From Caecitellus pseudoparvulus (lineage: Eukaryota > Bigyra: Bicosoecida), in contig CBFFRQ010000031.1 of assembly GCA_965644315.1 (NCBI GenBank), positions 682,001 to 746,000 of the forward strand: a stretch of 64,000 nucleotides of DNA, in the 5' to 3' direction. The notes under the pieces were generated by a model, which made no database searches, had not been told where the DNA came from, and saw only the letters and a list, made by a program, of their open reading frames with translations. How positions within the stretch are numbered: position 1 is the first letter of the stretch; every line of letters starts with the position of its first letter. Below are positions 29,201 through 38,864 of this stretch, piece after piece. The translations under genes and the position numbers were made by a program.

Positions 29201-30306
29201 TTGAGCAACTTTGCAGCTTCAGCACGCTTCTCTGCAGCTTCTCGCTTCGCCTTCGCGGCTGCGTCCCGCCGCCGCGCCTCTTCGGCCAGGTCACGGCAGA
29301 TGGAGACGACGTCACCCGGCAGCAGCTCCTCCGCGTCCAGCTTTCCCCAGGTCTCATTGCGGAACACGAGCAATGGTGCTGGTCGAGGCCTCATGGCCCT
29401 AAGCGAGGTGTGCTGCCGGAGGCGCTGCCAAACAAGCGTGCACTCCAGGAGGAAGAGCGTTCCCAATGTGAACAGTGTGTAGTACACGTACTCGTCGAGG
29501 AGCCACATGCCAACACAAAACAACTGAAAGACAAAGAAGGGTGCTGTAATGTGCTCGATGAAGAGCTCTTGAAAAGTCGGGGAGGGCAGCTTTAGCTCGT
29601 TTGTCCGCTGGCCGTACTGGGACAGTGTGGCTTCAAGCTCCCTCCCTGCAAGGCCCATGGCCGACAGGTACGAGGCCTCACTGTGGCCCAGGGGGAAGGC
29701 AAGCTTCTGAAATGCCCCGTCTTCGATGTCTGAGCAGACATATCGAGCAAACTGGTACGTGAAGCTCCACACAGCGGATTGGCTCGCTGGCGGCACCAGC
29801 TCTGCGACATCTGGCGAGCCGCAGTTGGGCTGCGGCACTGCCAACACATGCGTGGCATCGTGTGCATGTGTGACTTGTGAGAAACCAACGAAGATCTTTG
29901 CCGACACTGACCAGGTTTGGCTCAACACAATCAAGACGTGTAGAACACCAGCCAAGGGCAGCACCAGCCACGTGACATCCTCGGGGCCAGTGAACTCGTC
30001 CTCTTCGTCAGCATTGCCCGATGACGGCACGCCCTCTTCGTCAGGGTCGAAGTCGTCAATCTCAGGCATGGAAAGGCTGGTTGAGAGCTCCTTCTCTGCA
30101 GCGCTGAGCTCGTGCTCTTCGCCGGCAACGGGCGCCGGCGGAGGTGGCAGGTCCGAGGCCTCCGGCGCCACAGCCCACCAGAACGCGAAAGCGGCGACAT
30201 ACAGCAAGATAACAGGCACGAAGTCCAGTCTAAAGACCTTCGGGACGGCCTTGTACAGCCTCAACGATTGAATGCGGGAGGCAGCCTCCCCAACACACCT
30301 CACCAT
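26296..30306 (-). CDS. ATP13A1: P5A-type ATPase (Spf1/ATP13A1), ER transmembrane-helix dislocase
   Basis: A single intronless frame of 1336 residues; Spf1 and ATP13A1 are about 1200. The family removes mislocalised transmembrane helices from the ER membrane. Seen in order: an N-terminal membrane hairpin ('FVPVILLYVAAFAFWWAV'), the actuator motif 'MLTGESVPHRK', the P5A signature 'PPELPVQLAMAVNASL' in the M4 region, the phosphorylation motif 'FDKTGTLTTDK' with D615, the hinge motif 'MCGDGTNDVGALK', and C-terminal helices. Compared with the usual protein it has an acidic Ser/Asp/Glu-rich insert near residues 60-105 and a charged Lys/Ala-rich insert before the TGES motif, partly explaining the extra 130 residues. 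The ATG at 30306 is the natural start. Its promoter is shared with the TBC1D31-like gene. Confidence 0.96.
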   Translation of the reverse strand: MVRCVGEAASRIQSLRLYKAVPKVFRLDFVPVILLYVAAFAFWWAVAPEASDLPPPPAPVAGEEHELSAAEKELSTSLSMPEIDDFDPDEEGVPSSGNADEEDEFTGPEDVTWLVLPLAGVLHVLIVLSQTWSVSAKIFVGFSQVTHAHDATHVLAVPQPNCGSPDVAELVPPASQSAVWSFTYQFARYVCSDIEDGAFQKLAFPLGHSEASYLSAMGLAGRELEATLSQYGQRTNELKLPSPTFQELFIEHITAPFFVFQLFCVGMWLLDEYVYYTLFTLGTLFLLECTLVWQRLRQHTSLRAMRPRPAPLLVFRNETWGKLDAEELLPGDVVSICRDLAEEARRRDAAAKAKREAAEKRAEAAKLLKSGGKGPDGKPMTWAQMQELWKTLNAKSDAEEEEGTVCPADILLLAGGAVANEAMLTGESVPHRKDAVQAGMCGADVPSDDPEAWLKANAGCVVMGGTTVLTHASPSDEEARHVGVPLPPDGGAVGFVLRTGFYTSQGDLLRTIQFSTKRVTVDNAEAYYFILLLLVFAVSASGYVLHMGLQDPARSRYKLLLHCIMIVTSVVPPELPVQLAMAVNASLTALVQKGVFCTEPFRIPMAGKVEVAAFDKTGTLTTDKLHVLGLAGVARSPRSTVERGGVQLAPVIASDSRTLAVLAGCHSLLDVDGELVGDPLEVAVFHALGWGVAAGDVASPLSPPQLAQLAKAQGDAHAVAKVPAGKGTDSVQVLHRWPFSSALRRMTALVACRFNMKTETLIVTKGAPEVIQERLVTVPPGYKDTYTRLSLSGARVLALAYKAAPHMSSASASGVPREDVESGLTAAGFLVLECPLKSKSAEIVADLQASSHHVVMITGDNPLTAISVAREVGILPAESSVQLYTSINDLTDDEKEAVDRAPFSGLVCRTVPVLGALGGGEPSSVRTVSRQELQRPDKADRLPTAVTGAALEALAEVPELQAALARRGVVFARVSPDQKGAIIAAMNAAGYPTLMCGDGTNDVGALKQATVGISIISSPKLEKVADKLMEQKDEFVAKRGEAAEAAKASGHPRAPKQDKDLQEMQKALMDMKKELDGEMAMVKFGDASVAAPFTSKSPSIAAAKDILRQGRCTLVATHQMFQILAVNSLVASYQLSVLFLYGVRMGDTQQTIVGMSMAACFFAVSWAKPLDKLAPQRPFDSVFNTPLLVMVFGQFFIHLAAMLFTVHRFSPYMGTDITLDGKFEPNVINSVMFLLTWAMQTTTFAVNYHGEPFMLALADNKHLHRGLMISYAAAFAGAMELLPDLNDLLQLVPLPTPELQQWLVFILVADTALCWGLKLLVSGMQAPSAPAKPPPS

Positions 30307-30658
30307 GCCGGCCAGAACCTGTTGCGGAAAATGCTGGCAGGCGCTGACAAACCTCCAGCGCTCAGCGCCACGAGTGACTACCAGGGCCTTCGCGGCGTGA
30401 AGAGTTGCTGTGCCTCATGTGACGGTACAGCGGGGCCGCAGCGTTTTGAGCTGGTTTCCTCCCTTGCTCCAGCTCACCAGGGCAAAGGGAAGAGAGCGTG
30501 AGACGGCGCATGCCACACTCGCCCCCGCCTAAAACAAAATCAGCATTTGTGCCCTGTCATGGTGCACGTTAGCTGTAGTCTGCGCATGGAGGTTGCAGTT
30601 GCTGAGGCCTGCCTTCGAGCGCTGCTGCTGCCAAGCGCCGCACTGCCGTTGGACAAGC
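30307..30658. promoter_or_regulatory. bidirectional promoter region, P5A ATPase / TBC1D31-like
   Basis: The 352 bp between two divergent start codons hold no recognisable gene. They must contain both promoters and leaders. I see no clear TATA box or repeated element. Confidence 0.45.
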
Positions 30659-33600
30659 ATGCAGGAGCTTCGCGGTAGCAGCGGCCCGCTGTGGCCCTCG
30701 AAGCCATCTGCCTCGAGTGCAGGTGTCATCGGGCAGTTTTTACATCCCCATTGGAAGCACGTGGGCGAGGATTCCTTCCGTCCAGTCTTCTGTGACATTG
30801 CCTGGAGCTCCCGAGGGGAGGAGTTGGCAGCCGTTTCAGAGCGTGGCGTTGTGACACTGCTCTGCCCCCAGCGCAACACCTTCAAGCAGCTGTGCAAAGG
30901 CGCAGCCACGGGGTTCTCCATTGCCTTCAGTGCAGCTGCAGACGAAGAGGTGATTGTGGGCGCCTCCGACGGCAGTGTGTCTGTGTTCTCCAGTGGCATT
31001 CAGGTGGCCACCCTGACTGCGCACGATGGTGCTGTGCACAGCATCGCGCCCTTGCCTTCAGGCGCGTTCCTCTCGGCCAGCGCCTCCCAAGCTGCCTTGT
31101 GGTCCAGCACGTGGGAGCGTGTCAGGACCACGCACCTGGCCACGCCATCTGCCGCGCTGGTGCAGCTGTCTGCGCGAGGTGGGCGCGTTGCTGCGCTGCT
31201 GTCTGACGGGAGCGTGCCAGTGTGGGAGGCCGCCGCGCTGGAGGCAACTGCGGCCCCCGTGCCCCTCACAAGGTTGCAACTACCTGCTGAAGAGGCGGAC
31301 GTGCAACTTACGTGCTTGTGCCTGTGCAAGGGTGGCAAGTGGGCCGCGGCAGGCAGTGCCAGCGGGTCGCTGTTCTTGTGGAGCATTGAGGACGAGGTGA
31401 GCGGACGCTGCACCACGCTCTGCAGCACACACTGCACCTTGCCAAGTGATGTCACTGCTTCGCACCTCTGCAGGAACTAACACGCATCGTGGACTTGCCG
31501 CCCGAGGTTGTGGAGGTGCAGCGGGTGCAGTTCCTACCTTTGCGTGCCCTGCCCAAACGCCTGCGAAAGGCTGTGGACGGGGAGACACCCCGCAGAGCCA
31601 TGAGTGTGCTTGGGCAAGACGGAACCCTGCTCTTGCTCGCGCTGACCGACACGGCAGTGAAGGCGCTGTGTGCACTGCAGCCAGGTGCAGGCCCGGTCAT
31701 CACTTTCTCGGTGTCGCCCAATGGCAGCATGGTGGCCACTGGCACTGCGGGGGGGGCACTGTGCCTGCACGATGTGCCTCTTGCCATCACACAGGCCATG
31801 GTGCAGGCAGGTTCTGGTGGTGGGAGAGCCAGCGGCATCCTGCAGCGGCTGTTTCCTGGGAAAGCGCAGTCCTGGCGAACTGGGCGCCGCAGCAGCCTCA
31901 TGCCGTCCCTCCGCGCCTCCACGTCAGCGAAGGACCCAACTGCGCCCGTCTTGACAGAGCGCTCTCAAAATGAGGCTGGGTCTGCCCGCCGCCCGCCGCC
32001 TGCCCCTTCCGTGTTGTCGTGGACGAGGACTGGGGCGCTGCCCGGCGCAGGCATGTCGAGACAGACCCGCAAAGTGAAACGCAGCGCAAGGCTCCCATCC
32101 AGAGGCGACAAGACACCCCAGCACCCCCAGGCACGTGGGGCCAGCGCAGAGGAAACTGCTAAGGACGTGGAGGTGGCGTTGCAAGTCGACGATGCCGGTG
32201 CAGGGGCTGGGCTGGAGGAAGCTGCTACCTTCCTGTCTGCTCACCTTCGCAACAAAGTAGCGGTGGGCATGCTGCACGGGCGTGGACAGGGACTGACTGA
32301 CGCTTGCAGAAAGGCGGCGTGGCGCTTTGCACTGCGGCTGCCAAACAACGGCACAGCCTGCGAGGCTGCGGGGAAGTTGCCCTTGCCGCCTGGCTTGGCT
32401 GCCCAAGTGGCAAGCACGCCCCTGAGCTCTCCGAGATTGGACAGGAATCTGCGGCGTGCTCTGGCTACGCTTGTTCATTGGTGCCCGGAACTGGGGAGCT
32501 TGCAGTACCTCCCGACACTTGCCTTCCCTTTCGTGCGTTTCTGGGGCGCAGACCCGACGGCTGCAAGCGAAACGCTGATCATGGTGTGGACGACATGGGC
32601 GCGGGGATGGCTGGAGACTGCTCCCTTGCCGCCCTCGGGGCTGCTGGGGTCGATGTTTGCAGCCCTGCAGGCAACAGACCCTGAGCTGGCCCAGCACATG
32701 GCTCGATGTGGTGCTGACGGGACGGTGTGCTTCTGGCCCATGCTGCGCAGCGTGCTCTCTGAAGTGTTGCCGAAAGAGTCGTGGTGCGTCATTTGGGACA
32801 CCCTCATGGTGCATGTGGCAGACCCCTCACTTCTTCCACTAGCCGTTCTGGCAGTGGTCCTGCTCTCGCGAAGCTCCCTGCTGGCAATCAAGCCCGCCCC
32901 CCATGCCCCTGACACCGTGCTTGGGCCACCGCCAGTGCAACCCGCCTGTGAAGCAACGCAGCGCGTCGCTGCCGCACTCAGGCGGCATCTTCCTCACGCA
33001 CCGAGGGACATCCTGCGGAAAGTGTGGGAGTTGCGCACTGGCCTCCCTGCACACTCCCTACGTGGCCTCTCCCACATCGCATCCTCTACTTCACTGCCGG
33101 GGGCTGCTGCGGACACTGCGCCCACGGCACATGCTGCGGCATGCCGACAAGTCCGTAAGGATGGCGTCGCGCTGCACGCCGTGACGGTTCAAAGACCAGC
33201 CCGCGGAGACGGCCCAGCCTCACCCTTCCCTGCGCCTGGGCCGGGCAAGCAGCGCCTGTGGCTGCCGCACCCTGACACAGCACTTCCTGCTCATCCGTCA
33301 TACCGCATCCCTAAGAGCCCCCAGGCGCTGCCCTCTGTCCCGCCTGGGGTCATGCCCATGTCACGAGTCAACCACGCCCACCACACCTGGACCGCCATCG
33401 CTGAGGCAGAAGCCGAGACGCTCCGTCGCAAGCGCGCAGCAGAGGAGATGTCGAAGGCCGCCGCAGAAGCGGAGGATGCTGCGAGGGCCGACAAGGCAGC
33501 AGCAGAGGCGCACCGTGCTGGCAGGGCACAGCACCAGACTGCGGTGGCTGAGGCAGACAAGCAGGGCGCAGAGTGGATGAGGCGCGTCACACAGCAGGCG

Positions 33601-35280
33601 GCCATGACGAGGGCTGCTGCACTAACGAGGCTGCACAGGGCGGCCTCCAGCGCCATGATGGCGCGGGAAGCCACTGCCAAAGCAGCAGCTTCCGGGGCAG
33701 CGCAGCAGGCGGCAGATGCGAGGAGCAGTTGGCAGGCGTTTGCGCAGAGCAGCCTGGAGCACGAGGCTGTGGAAACAGCCGCATTCACAGCCCAGACTGC
33801 CCTCACAGAGCAAGCCAGGACCAGTGCAGCTGCTTTGTCGCAGGCTAGCCAAGAGCACGCTCGGGACCAAGCAGTGCGTGTCAGGCAGCTGAAGCAAGTG
33901 GCGCTGGGCCACCAGATGCGCAGCGAAGACGAGGCGCGCAGAGCAGCACGCTCGCGTCTGCACGAAGCCGCCCAGGCAGAGGGGGCAGCGGCAGCTGCCA
34001 AGGCGGTCACGACGGCGCGCGCCCTGTCTGCCCAGGTCGAAGAGCTGACTGCTAAGGTGTCCATGGCTGCGGTCCAGCGGGAGCGTGCAGTGAGGCACGC
34101 CGTGGAGGATGCCGAGGCGGCCAAGGCCCGGCGCGCGGCGTGGGTGCAAGGCCGCAGTGCAGCGCTGGAGGAGACTCCACGTGGTCCTGTCCGGGACCTT
34201 CTGCGGGAGGAGGCTGAGCTGCTGGGGCTTGACCCGTACCTGGCCACAGAAGTCAGCCTGCAAGCAGCTCGCAAGGCTGCTGCGGAAAGCGCGGCAGATG
34301 CCGCCCGATCGCGTGCTGAAGACATGCAGCACCATGCAGAGGGCGACACCCGGGCCAACCTAGCGCGGCTCCAAGGAGACTTGCAGGGCTCCGATGCGGT
34401 GGACGCTGCGGTGGAGAGTGCGGTATGGCGCTCGGCAGCGGCCCTGGACTCACGCCCGGCGCCCAGTGTGGGCTCCACGCCTGCGGTGTCCCCGCCACCC
34501 AACGTGTCCAGTGTGTCTTCGACGGAGGAAGAAGGAGAGGAGGACTGGTTTGCGCGGGCAACCGTTGCGAGGGAGCAGGGGCGCCTTCTGCCCGAATCCG
34601 GTCCACAGATGGAGGCGCCTGCTACCTGGGAAGTCCACGACGAGCTTTCCGAGTCCTCTGAGGAAGGCCTGTCGTTCGGTATCGTGGAAGGGGGCGAGGC
34701 GGTGGACGAGGCGGAGATAGCAGACGAGGCCGAGGCCACCGCCGCCATGGCGGACATGCTGGCCAGGGTGACCATGTCTGGCCGCGGCCAGGAGGAAGTG
34801 CACGTGGTGCCCTCCACTGCACCTCAGACACAAGAGTGGCTGGACACGGACAGCAGTGCCAGCGAGTCGCCCGCTGATGGCACGTTTGCGTCCCTGGTGG
34901 CGGGCAGCTTGTCGCCCGTCCCAGAGGACATGGCCAAGTCGTACGGGGCCACCTTCAGTCCGCTTGATGCCAAGCAGCAGCCCCGCTTTTCCGGGCACCG
35001 CCACGCGCCCGTGCGCTCGGCGCTCAGTATTGAGAACGTCGAAGTGGACAGCCCTGGTAGCTTCGGAGGCATGACTGAAGAAGCGGGGGGTGTGCTCGCC
35101 TCTGGGCAACTAAGCCCAGAGGCAGAGGGCGGCAGCTCTGGGGTCGAGCAGAAGGATGTGCTGTCGGGGCGTGTTGGTGGCGGGAGCGTCGTTTACGAGC
35201 ACAATGTTCGGGTTCGCAGCGCGGTGCGCGCAGCCGAGTCTGGACGCGTACCCCCTGGAGGGGTGGAGCGCCAGGGATGA
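30659..35280 (+). CDS. TBC1D31: TBC1D31 (WDR67)-like WD40-TBC-coiled-coil centrosome/cilium protein
   Basis: Exons 30659..31396 and 31474..35280 give 1514 residues (human 1066). In animals TBC1D31 is a pericentriolar/basal-body scaffold. A WD40-like propeller spans about 40-330 ('DIAWSSRGEELAAVSERG', 'VTLLCPQRNTFKQL', 'LSQDG'-type blades). The TBC-fold domain spans about 505-770: 'RKAAWRFALRLP', 'LATLVHWCPELGSLQYLP', 'LAFPFVRFWGAD', 'FWPMLRSVLSEVLPKESW', 'VWELRTGLP'. The motifs HW...YLP..AFPFV and the 'SEV..KE.W' segment match TBC1D31 rather than active Rab-GAPs; the IxxDxxR and YxQ catalytic fingers are absent, as in the animal protein, so GAP activity is unlikely. An Ala/Arg/Glu-rich coiled coil covers about 880-1215. 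A 300-residue acidic, Ser-rich tail follows that I do not know from the family. The one intron is 77 nt. Confidence 0.85.
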
Positions 35281-35372
35281 ACCACCTGCACAAATTCACT
35301 GTCACATCCACACTGCAAGCACCTCATGTCAAGCCTGTGTCTCCAGCTCAGCCGGCCCTTGACGTGACCAAG

Positions 35373-36110
35373 ATGTCTGCGGCACACCGCCCAGCTCCGG
35401 TGGGCGTGGCAAGCCTGACCGACAGCACCCGGGGTGCTGGGTACCAAGGCAGCTTGGAAAAGGCTGGGATTGTCGTTGAGCCGCCATCACTTGCCCATGA
35501 TCTTCCCGTAAATGTAGAGTTGCTGTCGTGCTTGAAAGCAGAGTTGGAGAAGCGCTTGACTCACTTGGTGCGCCAAGCGATTGCGTGTGTGAAACGCTGG
35601 ATGAAACGCAGACACACTCATCCTGCGACTCTCCAGGTTCGATCGAACGCTGAGCTGAAAGATGCACTTGAAGAGGAACCAGAAGATGATGATTACAAGC
35701 TGGCGATCAAGGAGAACAATGTGCGGCCGCTGCCTTGCACGGGTGCCGAGCGTGGTTGGTAGCTCACGGACGATTGACTGGTTTGCATTTCACAGAGCGT
35801 GATCACCACAACCCAAGGCAAGATTCGGGAGATCGACTCGCTCTTGGAAGAGCTGGCTCATGTTGAAAAAGTTGGCTTCTCCGAACCCTTGCAGTTCGCG
35901 GCTCCCCACATGCGCACGGGGAAGCCAGAGTCAGTTTTCAGGCAGACAGCAAGCGCAGGGCAAACTTCCGACGCGGCGCCCATAGCGAGCAGCCACGTCC
36001 CTGCCGTGAAGAGTGCAGTAACTCAGCCTTCAGGAAAGAGTGGTGCTGCAGCTTTGCCTCCGCTTGGAGGCGCCGCAGCAACAGCGCCCGATGACAGCAT
36101 CCAGCTGTAA
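35373..36110 (+). CDS. hypothetical small helical protein downstream of TBC1D31-like gene
   Basis: Exons (35373..35720) and 35796..36110 join at 'YKLAIKENN' / 'SVITTTQGKIREIDSLLEEL' after removal of a 75-nt intron (GTGCGG...CACAG). From ATG 35373 the product is 220 residues; an in-frame ATG at 35277 overlaps the upstream stop codon as ATGA and would give 252. I prefer 35373 because the other start leaves no room for a 3' end of the preceding gene. The middle, 'LLSCLKAELEKRLTHLVRQA', has a histone-fold-like or helical-bundle look, and 'IREIDSLLEEL' suggests a second amphipathic helix. The C-terminus is Ala/Ser/Pro-rich and disordered. A small nuclear subunit (Mediator/TAF type) is possible, but I do not recognise the family. 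Confidence 0.6.
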
Positions 36111-36118
36111 CGCGGAGC

Positions 36119-37492
36119 TCAATCGGACTTGCTGGAGGCAGGCTCGGAGGCACCAGAGTCTGGGGAAGTAGCTTCGCCAGAAGCTTTGGATGGGGAATGC
36201 GTGCCGTGGGCCTTTTTCTCGGCGCCATCGGCAGCGTCCAGCACGCTCTGCAGCCGCGCCTGGTACTGCAGGGAAAACACTTCGAAGTAGTACGACGCGC
36301 CATTCCATAGAGAGTTTGCCAAAATCGCGACCAGGACGAGGCTGTGCACTGCCCAGCTCTCGTACATGAGCTTTGCAGGCAGCATCGTGACGATGGTGTA
36401 AATCAGCTGGCTCACAACGAAGACAGCCTTGCCCTTCACTGTGCTCCATTCGAAGTGCTCGTCTGGTCCATTAAGACCCGTCGCACGCGCCACTGACAGG
36501 GCAGCGTTGTACAACATGCCTTTGCGTGCGGTGATGAACCACCGTGAGGAAGTCAGTAGCGAGGGGTCCTGCGAAATGCGGTCACCGTCCAGCAGCTCCG
36601 TCTTCACCAAGTACAGCACCTGCCACACCATGTACGCCAGGATGGGCCACCCCAGGGCTGTCGTCATGGTCAATGAGCAGGGTGGGGCAGATGGGTCGGT
36701 CTCTGCATCCAGCGCTGAAAAATCCAAGAAGCCTGCAAACAGTGCCTTGGACCCAGAGCACACGCCGGCGCCGTCTCGGAAGCGGCCATACCAGCGCTCA
36801 GCCCAAGTGTACATGGGGGGGAAAGCGTGAATGAACAGCGTGGTCACTTTGTCAAGTGAGTGGAACACCAAGCTGTTGCGCCACGCGAGGATCGCGATGA
36901 GGACTGGTCCATTGGCGGCGACGAAGGTGATCTCAAACAGCACCCTGTTCGATGGAAGCACCACCATGCTGAGAACAGCGAGGAAATTCACAGCATAGCA
37001 GAAGTCAATCAAGAAGTACTGCCACGCGCGCTTCTTGTACATGTAGTACCTGAGCAGGAGGCGTGCGGCGGGCAGAGCCATGAGTTGAGCCTGGCCAGAG
37101 CGCCCAGCTTCAACACGCACCGCAGGCCAAGGAGGGGGAAGATCCAGAACATGTACCATTTCCAGAAATGTTTCGGGATGGCTGAAGTCAAGGAGGGGCA
37201 GTATGGAGTGCGAGGCGGCGTGGCAGTAGGCATCTGATCACCAGGGTGGCCTCGGCGTGGTGGCCGTTTTCCGCTCCACACCACGGTGTGACGCACTGAG
37301 CAGAAAGTACTCCGTGGCCAGGATATTGATGATGCCCAGGGTGAAGCTCAACTTATCGATGAGCTTGACCCGCAAGGGCTTCTTCAGTTCCTGTGCCAAA
37401 TGCTGCCGCAGGGGCGTGGCTTCACTGCCTGTCACAAACTTGCGAGCCCTGTTGCGGATTCCCTCCCCGACCAGCTTCAGGGATCCATCCAT
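36119..37492 (-). CDS. GPC1: glycerophosphocholine acyltransferase 1 (GPCAT, DUF2838 family)
   Basis: Exons complement(join(36119..37049, 37121..37181, 37297..37492)) give 395 residues. The family acylates glycero-3-phosphocholine to lysophosphatidylcholine with acyl-CoA, recycling phosphatidylcholine in the ER membrane (known from yeast Gpc1 and plants). Diagnostic segments are 'PKHFWKWYMFWIFPLLGLRY', 'YYMYKKRAWQYFLIDFCY', 'YAVNFLAVLSMVVLPSN', 'GPVLIAILAWRNSLVFHSLD' and 'KVTTLFIHAFPPM'. About eight hydrophobic helices are present. The C-terminal 40 residues are Ser/Ala-rich. Introns of 71 and 115 nt both keep frame; splicing at the small 61-nt exon restores 'LLGLRYYMYKK'. The stop lies 8 nt from the stop of the convergent gene at 36110. 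Confidence 0.92.
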
Positions 37493-37548
37493 GGCCGTGA
37501 GAAGGGCCAGACGCCCTGCTATCGCGCACTACAACACACGGGCTGTAA

Positions 37549-38637
37549 TCACTGCAATGTGCTCTTGTTGGCTTCTGCTGCTTGTGCTTTTTGCCCGGAC
37601 TGCGCGTCTGTCGCAAGGCACCTGGCGCACACAGGAGATGCCACTGAAGACTGCGCAGCGGGCTCCGAAAGCCTGCTGTCTGCGCGCTGGAGCCACACAT
37701 CTCTGTATCTCCGGGAGGCTTTGAAGGATGCCAAGTACAGGGTGATCCTCCAACTTGCTGCGTGGACGCCCTCCCAGCTCGTCACTGGCCCGCCCCAACC
37801 CTCGCCAAAGCAGCTGGAGAAGTACTCATGTAGCACTTGCAACTCTCGCTGGCCATCCCAGCACCCAGGCAGACACTTTGCCACTCCAGGAAGTGGCTGC
37901 AGGCGGGACCGCATGACGGTGTTCCACCAGAACATCTGGCCTTCGTAGTGAGCGTGGTCCCACTCCTGGCTGCTGTCCGGATCGCACACCAGCAGGCGGG
38001 ACTCAGTGGACCTGCCTTGAGCGTACGCCTGAGGGAGCACCTCACCTCCCAGGTACTCCGACACGCCAGAGCCCCACGGCAGGCGGAACTTCAGCAGTGA
38101 GGCGCGGGGCCGCATGGCGCGGACCCAGGCTGCCTGCTCAGCCATGTCGCGCGCCACGCTGTCGGCGTGCACTGGTTCTGTGCGAATGTCACAGATGAAC
38201 AGCGAGGCCCTGTCCTTCCACAACGCCGCAGTGTCCGCATCAAAGGACTCCTGGATCACTTTGACTTGGGACGAGCCGCTGAAGGCGAAGGGGCGCGGGT
38301 CGTAGCAGGTGAGAGTCAGGCGGGGGAACATGCCGGCGAGCAGGGGGATGTGGTCTCCAGGCGCAGCGCCTGCGTACACCACCAGGTCACCTGGCCGAGC
38401 GCAGCGAGTGAGGAAGTCAACCTCAGAGATGAGCAGCTTGCGCTGTCCCCAATGAAGCTCGTCGGTGGAAACTGCAGTGCCAGGCTGCCGTGGGTGCCAC
38501 GGCAGGACTGGCCATGTCCCGTTCAGGGTACTGGGTGGCGCGGGAGCTGCCCCACAGTGTGCACATGCAGGCCAAGTAAAGGTGCTCGCCTCGCCAGGTG
38601 TGCCTGCCCCCCCGCACGCGGCAGCCTTCGCAGCCAT
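37549..38637 (-). CDS. poxvirus VP39-family (PF01358) mRNA cap 2'-O-methyltransferase homologue
   Basis: A single intronless frame of 362 residues from ATG 38637. The core matches the family of the poxvirus cap-specific 2'-O-methyltransferase/poly(A) polymerase small subunit, also present in giant DNA viruses and a few eukaryotes. Features are 'ELHWGQRKLLISEVDFLT', the SAM-binding motif I 'LVVYAGAAPGDHIPLL', 'FPRLTLTCYDPRPF', 'LFICDIRTE' with D150 at a predicted catalytic/SAM position, 'DMAEQAAWVRAMRPRASLLK' and 'FRLPWG' with the following 'EYLGGEVLPQAYA'. An N-terminal 60-residue Ala/Cys/Pro-rich extension could be a zinc-binding or targeting segment (C-x2-C around 'ACAHCGAAP'). The C-terminal 40 residues contain another CxxC ('CARC'). 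Substrate and cellular role are unknown: cap methylation of host mRNA is the natural guess. Confidence 0.82.
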   Translation of the reverse strand: MAAKAAACGGAGTPGEASTFTWPACAHCGAAPAPPSTLNGTWPVLPWHPRQPGTAVSTDELHWGQRKLLISEVDFLTRCARPGDLVVYAGAAPGDHIPLLAGMFPRLTLTCYDPRPFAFSGSSQVKVIQESFDADTAALWKDRASLFICDIRTEPVHADSVARDMAEQAAWVRAMRPRASLLKFRLPWGSGVSEYLGGEVLPQAYAQGRSTESRLLVCDPDSSQEWDHAHYEGQMFWWNTVMRSRLQPLPGVAKCLPGCWDGQRELQVLHEYFSSCFGEGWGGPVTSWEGVHAASWRITLYLASFKASRRYRDVWLQRADSRLSEPAAQSSVASPVCARCLATDAQSGQKAQAAEANKSTLQ

Positions 38638-38864
38638 TGCTGCCACCAAGTCACGGGAGTGAATGCCTCAGCGCTGCGCAGCTTGCCCCCCACCCACCGC
38701 CGTGCACTCGAAGCGAGCACCTCACAGGGTGACCGGGGCAGCCAAACTCCACTCCAGCGTGGTTCTTCGAATTTAGCGGGAGGGCGCCTTTTGCTCGGCA
38801 ACCCACGTGCAAGTGGTTCGCCCTGCCGGCGTTTCATGAACCAGCGTTTCGCACAGTTCCTGCC

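Noticed and set aside
32220-32310. possible extra intron in the TBC1D31-like gene (GTGGGC...TTGCAG)
   Set aside because: The unspliced frame aligns with the start of the TBC domain with only one residue difference in spacing, so no intron is needed.
33291-34817. 508-codon minus-strand open frame, Ala/Ser-rich
   Set aside because: It is the antisense shadow of the TBC1D31-like coiled-coil region; GC-rich codon bias keeps the opposite strand open.
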